DNA from: Syntrophaceae bacterium
GTDB taxonomy: Bacteria; Desulfobacterota; Syntrophia; Syntrophales; UBA5619
DNA: 10,630 nt
Reading direction: 5' to 3'
Assembly: GCA_023249795.1 (NCBI GenBank)
Contig: JAHFBU010000031.1
Location: 1-10,630 of the forward strand
The first letter of the stretch is position 1; every line of letters starts with the position of its first letter. Both the position numbers and the translations under genes were made by a program. The notes under the pieces were generated by a model, which saw only the letters and a list, made by a program, of their open reading frames with translations, had not been told where the DNA came from and did not search any database. Below, piece by piece: positions 1-8,300 of this stretch.

Positions 1-2
1 GG

Positions 3-650
3 GCGCCGGGCGTAGCCGTTCATACGGTCAAGAAGCTCTCCGGTTTCGGCGTTCGCTACGGTCCGATCGAGGCCGGGGATCTTCCGGCCTATCTGGATGC
101 CGGTTGCAGGGCCACTGAAGCGATGCGTCTCAAGGGCTTTACGCTGAAAGAAAGGGCGGTCCTCATTCCGGTCGAGCTGGTGGAGGCCATGAAGCCGTCG
201 CTGATCATCGCGCCCATCCTGTTCCTCCTTGCAGGCATCGGCGGCCCCGATGGCTTCTGGGCGAACGCGGCTGTGCACGGATCGTTTGCCGTCATTGCAT
301 TTTTCAGCGCGGTTGTGGCGGGGACCATTCTCAATCCCCTGCTCTTGCCCTATCTTCCCGGACGGGCTTTTTCAACGAAGGGCCTCTGGCTCGGTGCGGC
401 CGTGGCGCTCATCATCCTGCTTGCCTCGCAGCGCTATGATCTGTCTATGTGGGCGGGACGGTTAGCCTCTCTGGCGTGGCTGCTGATTATCCCGGCCGTT
501 ACGGCCTACCTCGCCATGAATTTTACCGGGTGTTCCACCTACACCTCGCCCTCGGGCGTGAACCGGGAGATGCGGTGGGCGCTTCCCCTGGAGATCGTCA
601 TGGCGCTGAGCGGCCTCGTCATATGGACCGTATCGCGTATCATTGCTTAG
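3..650 (+). CDS. hgcA: HgcA, mercury-methylating corrinoid protein (C-terminal part, 5' truncated by window edge)
   Basis: HgcA carries a cobalamin-type corrinoid and transfers its methyl group to Hg(II), giving methylmercury; it is anchored in the cytoplasmic membrane. The frame is open from the first codon, so the gene begins upstream; 215 residues are visible. Residues 1-65 match the end of the soluble corrinoid-binding domain, starting APGVAVHTVKK and containing YGPIEAGDLPAYLDAG, as I recall from HgcA proteins and distant CdhD relatives. About five hydrophobic membrane segments follow, the family arrangement, and the stretch MNFTGCSTYTSPSGV near the C-terminus is typical of HgcA and not of CdhD. 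The diagnostic cap-helix cysteine motif (N-V/I-W-C-A-A/G-G-K) would lie upstream and cannot be checked. hgcB follows after 10 nt, the normal operon order. The family call is by recognition, not by search. Confidence 0.9.
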   Translation, partial: APGVAVHTVKKLSGFGVRYGPIEAGDLPAYLDAGCRATEAMRLKGFTLKERAVLIPVELVEAMKPSLIIAPILFLLAGIGGPDGFWANAAVHGSFAVIAFFSAVVAGTILNPLLLPYLPGRAFSTKGLWLGAAVALIILLASQRYDLSMWAGRLASLAWLLIIPAVTAYLAMNFTGCSTYTSPSGVNREMRWALPLEIVMALSGLVIWTVSRIIA

Positions 651-654
651 GAGG
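649..654 (+). promoter_or_regulatory. Ribosome binding site of hgcB
   Basis: A perfect AGGAGG overlaps the hgcA stop codon (648-650) and sits 6 nt before the ATG at 661. It favours 661 over the in-frame TTG at 643 (inside the hgcA coding end) and over the out-of-frame ATG at 657. The overlap suggests translational coupling of hgcB to hgcA. Confidence 0.8.
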
Positions 655-660
655 ATATGG

Positions 661-990
661 ATGAATCGACCGATCTACCTCGAAGATGTGGCGACCTTGA
701 AGCTCGATGCAGCCAAATGCACCGGCTGCGGGATGTGCCTGGAGGTTTGTCCCCACGCGGTGTTTCAAATGAACAACCGGCACGTCGAAATCCGGAATCG
801 CGATGCATGCATGGAGTGCGGCGCGTGCAGCCGGAATTGTCCGTCCGGCGCCATCTCCGTGAAGCCGGGCGTCGGTTGCGCGGCGGCCGTGATCGGCGCC
901 ATGCTGGGGCGGACGGATCAGCCCTGTTGCGGTCCAAGCGATTCCGGATGCTCTTCCTCCGCTCCGAAGAAGACGGCATGCTGCGGATAG
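661..990 (+). CDS. hgcB: HgcB, 2x[4Fe-4S] ferredoxin partner of HgcA, with extended cysteine-rich tail
   Basis: HgcB is thought to deliver electrons that return the HgcA corrinoid to Co(I), and to handle Hg(II) or methylmercury through extra cysteines. The 109-residue protein has two cluster motifs, C20-x2-C23-x2-C26-x3-C30-P and C50-x2-C53-x2-C56-x3-C60-P. The second reads CMECGAC, the sequence I recall as characteristic of HgcB among ferredoxins. C73 in GVGCA matches the position of the conserved single cysteine in Pseudodesulfovibrio HgcB. The tail has vicinal pairs C89-C90 and C107-C108 plus C97, so 6 of 14 cysteines lie outside the clusters. I recall family members as about 95-100 residues with one C-terminal vicinal pair, so this tail looks extended. 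It lies 10 nt downstream of hgcA, in one operon. A generic 2[4Fe-4S] ferredoxin is unlikely given the motif and neighbour. Confidence 0.93.
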   Translation: MNRPIYLEDVATLKLDAAKCTGCGMCLEVCPHAVFQMNNRHVEIRNRDACMECGACSRNCPSGAISVKPGVGCAAAVIGAMLGRTDQPCCGPSDSGCSSSAPKKTACCG

Positions 991-1042
991 CGGAGGAGTT
1001 GGCGTGGACTTCTGCTTATCGATGAAGAGAGACCTTTTCACA

Positions 1043-1070
1043 AGTGCACAAGACTGATCTTGCACTATTT
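1043..1070 (+). terminator. Possible intrinsic terminator after hgcB
   Basis: AGTG (1043-1046) and CAAGA (1049-1053) pair with TCTTG (1058-1062) and CACT (1063-1066). The loop is CTGA and there is a 2-nt bulge at 1047-1048. ATTTTCT follows directly. The stem is only moderately GC-rich and the T run is short, so termination would be modest. It starts 52 nt after the hgcB stop and just upstream of the next promoter, the expected place for a boundary. Because it abuts the -35 box at 1075, it could instead be a regulator binding site. Confidence 0.4.
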
Positions 1071-1074
1071 TCTG

Positions 1075-1102
1075 TTGACAAATCTTCACACAGGGGTATC
1101 AT
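1075..1102 (+). promoter_or_regulatory. Sigma-70-type promoter for the membrane-protein pair
   Basis: A perfect -35 box TTGACA (1075-1080) is followed by a 16-nt spacer and TATCAT (1097-1102), five of six matches to the -10 consensus. The predicted start near 1109 would leave a leader of about 107 nt before the ATG at 1216. I see no riboswitch I can name in that leader. This separates transcription of the two membrane genes from hgcAB. Confidence 0.55.
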
Positions 1103-1215
1103 TCGGCTAACAATTCAATTTCCTTTGGAAAGCTCTAAAATCAGATCAGGCGGGTGTCACAGATCGACAGCGTGCACGGAAACAACCGGCAAGAAGGGAA
1201 AATGGAGGTGCAAAT

Positions 1216-1695
1216 ATGTGGAAGGAATTGACGACAATGCCCCACGTCATGTTCGGCGTATTCGGGATTCTGTGCGCCCTCTGGGTTGCCGCGGAGGCGG
1301 CAAACAGCAGTGAGGCGAACTGGCGCCGAATGAAACTGGCCAGTATCGGGACAACGATTTTCCTGTGGCTCTCCTACCTGATCGGGGGATGGTGGTACGT
1401 CGTCTATTACGGCGTCGCCGTCAGCAACAGCGATAAATCGATCATCCTGGCCGGACCCTGGAAATGGTCCCATACGTTTTTCATGGAAACCAAGGAACAT
1501 TTTTTCTTTATGCTGATCCTTTTGAGCATCCTGCTTCCGATTGTCGTTTTCCGCAACCCGGTTTTCAAGGAGAGGAAAATCCGGAATCTGACCATCGTGA
1601 TCGCCTTGACGATCGTGGTTCTGGGGTTGGGGATGGAAGGTTTCGGAGCAATGATCACAAAAGGGGTCAAGATGAGCCTGATGGGAGGGAGATAA
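1216..1695 (+). CDS. Hypothetical four-helix membrane protein with histidines near membrane segments
   Basis: I do not recognise this 159-residue family. Four hydrophobic segments are visible at about residues 10-28, 44-66, 95-112 and 124-145. The second ends in the aromatic stretch GGWWYVVYY. The loop before the third holds PWKWSHTFFMETKEHFF, placing H86 and H95 at the membrane edge; H10 lies at the start of the first helix. Such placement would suit heme or metal ligands, but no CxxCH or other diagnostic motif is present, so this is speculation. The ATG at 1216 is supported by GGAGGTG at 1204-1210. The next gene starts 1 nt after the stop, so the two are almost certainly translated together and may form one complex. 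Whether the pair relates to the upstream hgcAB is unknown; it has its own promoter. Confidence 0.75.
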   Translation: MWKELTTMPHVMFGVFGILCALWVAAEAANSSEANWRRMKLASIGTTIFLWLSYLIGGWWYVVYYGVAVSNSDKSIILAGPWKWSHTFFMETKEHFFFMLILLSILLPIVVFRNPVFKERKIRNLTIVIALTIVVLGLGMEGFGAMITKGVKMSLMGGR

Positions 1696-1696
1696 C

Positions 1697-2029
1697 ATGG
1701 AAAAGAGATCCGAAAATCAGCCATTGGATAAGTTGTCCGTCGGATTCGGCGTATCTTTTTTGATCGCGAGCATTTTCAACGGCCTGCTGCTCATTGTCAA
1801 AGAGACGTCTCCATCTCTGATGGCCTGGATGAAATCCTTTTCCGGCCATCACTGGATCACCCACGGGATATTTGTCATCGGCCTATTTATCCTTCTGGGG
1901 TTGGCTTTATCCGAGACGGACCTGAACCAGAAGATCGATGCGAACAAGATATCCGGCATGGTCATCGCCGGAACGCTGCTGGGCGGACTGATGGTCCTGG
2001 GATTCTTCTTCGGAAACCTGTTCGCATAG
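1697..2029 (+). CDS. Hypothetical small three-helix membrane protein
   Basis: This 110-residue protein is of a family I do not recognise. Hydrophobic segments lie at about residues 14-34, 53-71 and 87-107. Between the first two is SFSGHHWITHGIFV, which puts H51, H52 and H56 at the start of the second helix, a position that could ligate a metal or heme. This echoes the histidine-bearing loop of the preceding gene. It begins 1 nt after that gene's stop, with GGAGG (1684-1688) 8 nt upstream inside the preceding coding end, so translation is probably coupled and the products may associate. A glycine-rich third helix (GTLLGGLMVLGFFFG) suggests tight helix packing. No enzyme motif is visible; a cofactor-binding membrane subunit or a structural subunit are both possible. 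Confidence 0.72.
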   Translation: MEKRSENQPLDKLSVGFGVSFLIASIFNGLLLIVKETSPSLMAWMKSFSGHHWITHGIFVIGLFILLGLALSETDLNQKIDANKISGMVIAGTLLGGLMVLGFFFGNLFA

Positions 2030-2042
2030 ACCGTACGGCGGG

Positions 2043-2072
2043 AGGGGAGAGCCCCTCGCGCCCATCGGGCGC
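2043..2072. other. Two tandem GC-rich hairpins after the membrane pair
   Basis: AGGGG (2043-2047) pairs with CCCCT (2052-2056) across AGAG. Directly after it, GCGCCC (2058-2063) pairs with GGGCGC (2067-2072) across ATC. Both are perfect and lie 14 nt after the stop of the second membrane gene. No T run follows, so they may stabilise the mRNA 3' end or act as a weak or factor-assisted terminator rather than a classical intrinsic one. Confidence 0.35.
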
Positions 2073-2137
2073 CCCTTCATAACCGCCGGTTTGCGATCAC
2101 TTTCTTGCCATCCTCCGGGAATTGTGACAGGATGCGA

Positions 2138-2264
2138 CAAGCTGTTGAACAACGCCCGTCTGCTGCGTTTCCCTCATCCTTCGCCGTTCAACGTACGTCA
2201 ACGGCACGCCTCACGGCTTTAAGGATATCGGGGACCTTGCATCCAGACATTTTTAAATAGCCTG
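2138..2264. repeat. 127-bp dispersed intergenic repeat with imperfect terminal inverted repeats
   Basis: The left end, from CAAGCTGTTGAACAA (2138-2152), and the reverse complement of the right end, CAGGCTATTTAAAAA (2264-2250), match at 11 of 15 positions. An inner dyad, GCCGTT (2183-2188) with AACGGC (2200-2205) around ACGTACGT, lies near the centre. The pattern of CAGGCTGTT-like ends, an internal CTGCTGCGTT, and GTACGT near the centre resembles a non-coding repeat I recall as abundant in Geobacter and related genomes. Only this copy is in the window, so its dispersed nature rests on memory. It contains no coding sequence and fills most of the gap before uvrB, so any uvrB promoter must lie within it or in the 36 nt after it. 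Confidence 0.55.
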
Positions 2265-2300
2265 CAAAACAACTTTTTCCACAGGCCGGTGGAGGTGTTC

Positions 2301-4304
<2,004 letters not shown>

Positions 4305-4319
4305 GCGAGGGCAGCGCTC

Positions 4320-4350
4320 CCGGTCATGCCGGGCTTGATCCGGCATCCGG
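4320..4350. repeat. Palindromic intergenic repeat downstream of uvrB
   Basis: ATGCCGG (4326-4332) pairs perfectly with CCGGCAT (4340-4346) across a 7-nt loop. The stem extends outward by CCGG (4320-4323) with CCGG (4347-4350) past a 2-nt bulge. The form gTCATGCCGGnnTTGATCCGGCATCC resembles short hairpin repeats scattered between genes in many proteobacteria. It begins 16 nt after the uvrB stop and has no T run, so it is more likely a transcript-end stabiliser or REP-like element than an intrinsic terminator. Confidence 0.5.
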
Positions 4351-4420
4351 TTCGATTTCGGCTGCCTTTACGGTAATGACGACTTTGGCGTTTGTTTTTG
4401 CCCGCGGGCCAAGAAAAATG

Positions 4421-4500
4421 ATTGCAATAAACAGCTCAAAAGATTTATATGTATTTCAAATCAGTCGATATTATATAGACTGAGAACGATGGAATAAACA
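4421..4500. other. AT-rich island upstream of the ORF6N gene
   Basis: By hand count, 22 of these 80 bases are G or C (about 28%), in sharp contrast with GC-rich uvrB. Such a step often marks acquired DNA or a promoter region. TTGCAA (4422-4427) could serve as a -35 box, but no -10 at 17 nt matches well, so I do not call a defined promoter. No integrase, tRNA or att-like repeat is visible beside it. Confidence 0.5.
4461..4483. promoter_or_regulatory. 23-nt near-perfect dyad, candidate operator of the ORF6N gene
   Basis: TCAGTC (4461-4466) mirrors GACTGA (4478-4483), and inside it ATAT-T-ATAT (4468-4476) continues the symmetry. The only breaks are the central base and one mismatched pair (4467/4477). 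The length and symmetry suit a dimeric DNA-binding protein. It ends 49 nt before the ATG at 4533 and its AT core could overlap a -10 element. The binder is unknown; the ORF6N protein itself is one candidate. Confidence 0.45.
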
Positions 4501-4532
4501 GAGCCGTTAACGTCGCTATTGAAGAGGAAGCC

Positions 4533-5072
4533 ATGATCGGCGATTTGATACCGATGGAACGCATACTGAAAGCTATTTTAAATATCCGAGGTCAGCGGGC
4601 GATATTGGATGCGGATCTGGCCGCTCTTTACGGTGTTTCAACAAAAGTCCTGAATCAGGCCGTAAGAAGAAATATTGAACGTTTCCCTCCCGATTTTATG
4701 TTTATTTTGACCCCAACCGAAAAAGCGGAGGTGGTCACAATTTGTGACCACCTTTCACGTTTGCGCTTTTCTTCATCTCTGCCAAATGCGTTTACCGAAC
4801 ACGGTGCCTTAATGGCGGCAAATGTTTTGAAGTCTGGTCGTGCCGTCCATGCCAGCATTCAGATCATTCGCACATTCATACAGATGCGCGAAGCGATGGC
4901 TTCCCATGCCGATCTTGCCCGTAAATTGAATACCCTTGAGAATAAGTATGACGACCAATTCAAGGTCGTCTTCGATGCCATCCGCCAGCTTATGCCCCCT
5001 CCCGAAAAGCCGCGCCGGCGAATCGGGTTTGAAGCGCGCGAGCGCAAAGCCGCCTATCCTGTTCAGAAATAA
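4533..5072 (+). CDS. ORF6N-domain protein (KilA-N/antirepressor-like family)
   Basis: The 179-residue protein carries an ORF6N domain, a DNA-binding-type module found in phage antirepressor-like proteins and many chromosomal genes of unsettled function. The domain spans about residues 10-95, with ILNIRGQRAILDADLAALYG at 16-34, VLNQAVRRNIERFPPDFMF at 39-57, and NAFTEHGALMAANVL beyond them. A predicted helical stretch (about 118-150) leads to the tail FDAIRQLMPPPEKPRRRIGF, which I recall as common in this family, so the gene appears full length. Start at 4533 follows AGAGGAAG (4523-4530); M8 is an alternative. It stands alone between uvrB and a signalling operon and follows an AT-rich island, suggesting horizontal acquisition. 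The coding sequence contains a perfect 25-nt palindrome. It may be an autoregulated transcription factor or part of a defence or toxin-antitoxin-like unit; I cannot decide. Confidence 0.88.
   Translation: MIGDLIPMERILKAILNIRGQRAILDADLAALYGVSTKVLNQAVRRNIERFPPDFMFILTPTEKAEVVTICDHLSRLRFSSSLPNAFTEHGALMAANVLKSGRAVHASIQIIRTFIQMREAMASHADLARKLNTLENKYDDQFKVVFDAIRQLMPPPEKPRRRIGFEARERKAAYPVQK
4729..4753. repeat. Perfect 25-nt inverted repeat inside the ORF6N gene
   Basis: AGGTGGTCACAA (4729-4740) and TTGTGACCACCT (4742-4753) are exact reverse complements around a single T (4741). It lies in codons 66-74, which encode EVVTICDHL. A 12-bp perfect arm is very unlikely by chance in coding sequence. In mRNA the minimal loop would open a few pairs; as DNA it is a good dimer-binding site. 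Confidence 0.85.
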
Positions 5073-5330
5073 GGCAGCGGCCGTGCTTGATTCCGAGACC
5101 TGAGTCCGCATTGATTCGGCAATTCGGGCTTGCGTCATTGCAGGCGGTTATGCAGAACATTGAACTTCACGAACAGGGATAAGGATGAGCCATAAAGTCA
5201 TCTTAAGAGGCGTACATGAGGCGCGACAAATGAGCTTTGGCATGGGGAATACATGATCTGAACGGGAATCCATAATTTCCCTGACTTTGACGGCCATTCG
5301 GGAAAGGGACATAAAGGAGGGGATTCGTTT
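5073..5330. other. Intergenic region before the sensor-kinase operon
   Basis: No convincing gene lies in these 258 nt. A small hairpin, GGGAA (5264-5268) with TTCCC (5277-5281) across 8 nt, is the only clear structure. A strong AAGGAGGGG (5314-5322) ends 8 nt before the kinase ATG at 5331 and supports that start. I could not assign a promoter: the best -35/-10 pair would place transcription start inside the ribosome binding site. Confidence 0.5.
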
Positions 5331-8300
5331 ATGAACAATTTCTGGAGCAGGGCGGACGGTTTGACGGATGCTCTCTCACAAGGATGCGGAATCCTTGCAG
5401 CCGGTTTCGGATTCGTGGCATTGCTTGGGTGGATCCTTGCAATTCCTTTTTGGACCAGTTTCGGGTCGCACCTGATACCGATGGCTCCGAGCACGGCGCT
5501 GCTGTTCGGATTGCTTGGAACCGCGACTTTTTTTCGGGCCCGTTTTCCTCAAAACCGTACCGTGCGTTGGATCTGCATGGCCGTCGGCGCCTTCAGCGCG
5601 CTGGCTGCAACGCTGCTGTTCTGTCTCTCCTTCCAGGGTCTCTATCCGAGCGTTGAGCATCTGGGCCTCTCCATTGCCGGGCTTTGGGACGGAGCGCCGG
5701 TAGGCCATATGTCGCCGGTGACGGCGCTCTCGTTTGTGTTTGCCGGGTCGTCATTATTGGCATCTCTTTCATCAGCCGTCGGCGGCCGCGGGCGAAAGGG
5801 AGTTGCTTTCGGTTTGGCTTCCCTCGTCATTGCAGCCAACTACGTCTTCGCCCTTTCCTATTTCGTAGGGACCCCCTTCCTCTATGGCGGAAGTTTCATT
5901 CCACTCGCGTTGCCGACAAGTCTTGCTTTCGTTGCTTTGGGGATTTCGCTTGCGGCAATGGTTCGAAAACAGGCCGTTCAACCCGGCAAACTGACTGTAC
6001 CCGTGGCCACACGCGCTTCGTATTCCCTTCTTCTGGTTTTCATTCTCTTGACCCTGGGCATTGTCACAGCCGGGCACTATTATTATCGCAACATAGAAAG
6101 ACATTACCGAACCGAAGTGGAGCGCCAGCTTGCCGCCATTGCGGAGCTGAAAACAGGCGAAATAAGGCAGTGGAGAAAGGAGCGTCTGAGCGATGCCTCC
6201 GTGTTTTACAAGAATGCGGTTTTTTCCCTGCTGGCGGAACGTTATCTCAATCACCCGAATGATCGGGAAGCAGAGAAACAGCTTCGCGCGTGGATGCAGC
6301 GGGTTCGGACGGCCTATCAATATGACCGCCTCTGCCTGAGCGATGTCGGTAACAGAGAGCGGATATCCGTTCCCGAAACACGGACGCCGGCCACTACCGC
6401 TCATTCACGGAGGGCTTCTGAAGTGTTGCGGTCCGGCAAGATTGTGTTCGAGGATTTCTATCGCGGTGAGAGGGACGGGAAGGTTTACCTGAATATGCTT
6501 GTCCCTGTTTTCAATAAAGACAACAGGAATACAATCGGGATCCTTGCCATGCGCATCGATCCCGAGAAGTATCTTTATCCTCTTATCAGTCGCTGGCCGA
6601 CGCCAAGCCGGACGGCGGAAACCCTGATTGTCCGCCGCGAGGGGAATGAAGTCGTATTTCTGAATGAGCTCCGATTCCAGAAGAATACCGCGCTCAAGTT
6701 GCGGGTCTCCTCTGGCAGCAGGGGCATGCCGGCCTTCCAGGCGACGATGGGCAGGACCGGGATCGTCGAAGGCCCGGATTATCGCGGCGTTCCCGTAGTG
6801 GCATATGTAGGCGATATTCCCGATTCCCCCTGGTTCCTTGTCGCCCGGATGGATGTCTCCGAAGTTTATGCGCCGCTTCGGGAAAGGCTGTGGATTGTGG
6901 TTCTGCTCGTCGGCGTTTTGCTTTTGGGAGCGGGCGCCGTCATGGGGTTGATCTGGCGGCACCAGCGCGCCCGCCTTTATCGGGAGAAATACGAGGCCGC
7001 CGAAGCCCTGCGGGAAAGCATGGAGATACAGCGGACGATTGTTGAGACCTCTCCCGTGTCCATCATCGTCACCGACCCCGAGGGGAAGGTCACGTTATGG
7101 AACAGCGCGGCGGAAAGAACATTCGGCTGGAGATCCGATGAAGCCGTCGGCAAACAGAATCCCGTCTTCCCGCCTGAAAGGGCCGATGACGTCGGAAAGG
7201 CACGCCGACTCATCATGGACGGCCGGACCCCCGTTGACGTCGAGACGGAATGTGTGCGCAAAGATGGTGAGCGGGTTGCGGTAAGCTTCTCGACGACTGC
7301 CTTGCGAGATGCCGGAGGCCGAACAAACGCGATACTCTCCATTGTGGTTGACATAACAAAACGCAAACAGGCCGAGGAAGACATCCGCAGGCTGAACCGA
7401 GTGCTTTCTGTTTTGAGCGATATCAATCAGGCCATCGTCCGCATCCGCGAGCCTCAAACGCTTTTCGATGAAGCTTGCCGGATCGCCGTGGAAAAAGGGA
7501 ACTTCTCTCTCGCATGGATCGGCCTTCTTGACGAGCCGTCCCAGGAGATCAGGGTGGTTGCCCATGCCGGCAGGTCCGAGGGTTTTCTGAACGAGATGGA
7601 CATTTCATTGAAGGACCGGCCTTCGGTTTTTTGCCCGATTGACAATGCCCTGCGGGAAAAAAAGCACGCCATTTGCAAAACGATCGGGCTGACGGACGAC
7701 CCGGCTCCGTGCCAGAAGATTGCCCACGAACTTGGCTTCCGTTCATCGGCCTCTTTTCCGCTCCTGGTTTTCGGCAGGATTCGGGGACTGGTGAATCTCT
7801 ATGCCGATAACCCGGATCACTTCGACGAGGCGGAACTCAGACTCCTGGACGAGATGGCCATGGACATCTCCTTTGCGATGGAGTTTGCCGAAAAAGAGGC
7901 CGAGAGCGCGCAGGCGGAAGAGGCGTCGCGAATTTCGCATCGCTTTCTCGAGATTGTCCACAACCACACGGAAATGCAGCCGCTGCTCGAGGAGTATGTA
8001 TCAGAAATCAAGAGCATTACCGGATGCGAAGCCGTTGGAATCCGCGTCCTCGATGATGAGGGCGGGATTCCTTACCAGGCCTATGAAGGATTCAGCCGGA
8101 AATTCTTCGAACTGGAAAATCCTCTTTCCATTGTGTCGGACCATTGCATGTGCATCAACGTGATCACCGGCGCCGTCGATCCGAAATTGCCGTTCTATTC
8201 GGAAGGCGGATCATTCTTTATGAATGCCACGACCCGCTTTCTGGCGACCGTTTCGGAAGAGGAGAAAGGGACAACGCGGAATGAATGCAACCGGGAGGGG

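Noticed and set aside
643..660. Upstream TTG start for hgcB adding six residues
   Set aside because: It lies inside the hgcA coding end, and the AGGAGG at 649-654 sits correctly for the ATG at 661.
657..1025. 122-codon plus-strand frame overlapping hgcB
   Set aside because: It is a shadow in another frame of hgcB; the cysteine motifs prove the frame starting at 661.
991..1215. Cobalamin riboswitch near hgcAB
   Set aside because: No B12-box-like conserved core was recognised, and the region is downstream of, not before, the corrinoid-protein gene.
2237..2258. TTGCAT with TTAAAT as the uvrB promoter
   Set aside because: The spacing is only 10 nt, far below the 16-18 nt needed, and both lie within the dispersed repeat.
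2260..2300. LexA (SOS) operator in front of uvrB
   Set aside because: No CTG-N10-CAG type box with proper spacing was found; non-enterobacterial LexA motifs cannot be excluded by eye.
4401..4410. GCCCGCGGGC palindrome with flanking T and A runs as a uvrB terminator
   Set aside because: The 3' side is A-rich rather than T-rich on the plus strand, and the stem has almost no loop; it may be only a chance GC palindrome.
5236..5256. Sigma-54-like site TTGGCATGGGGAATACATG
   Set aside because: The GG of the -24 element is present, but the -12 GC is replaced by AC at the required spacing.
5287..5315. TTGACG-17-CATAAA as a promoter for the kinase operon
   Set aside because: The predicted start would fall at about 5322, at the end of the ribosome binding site, so the mRNA would lack it.
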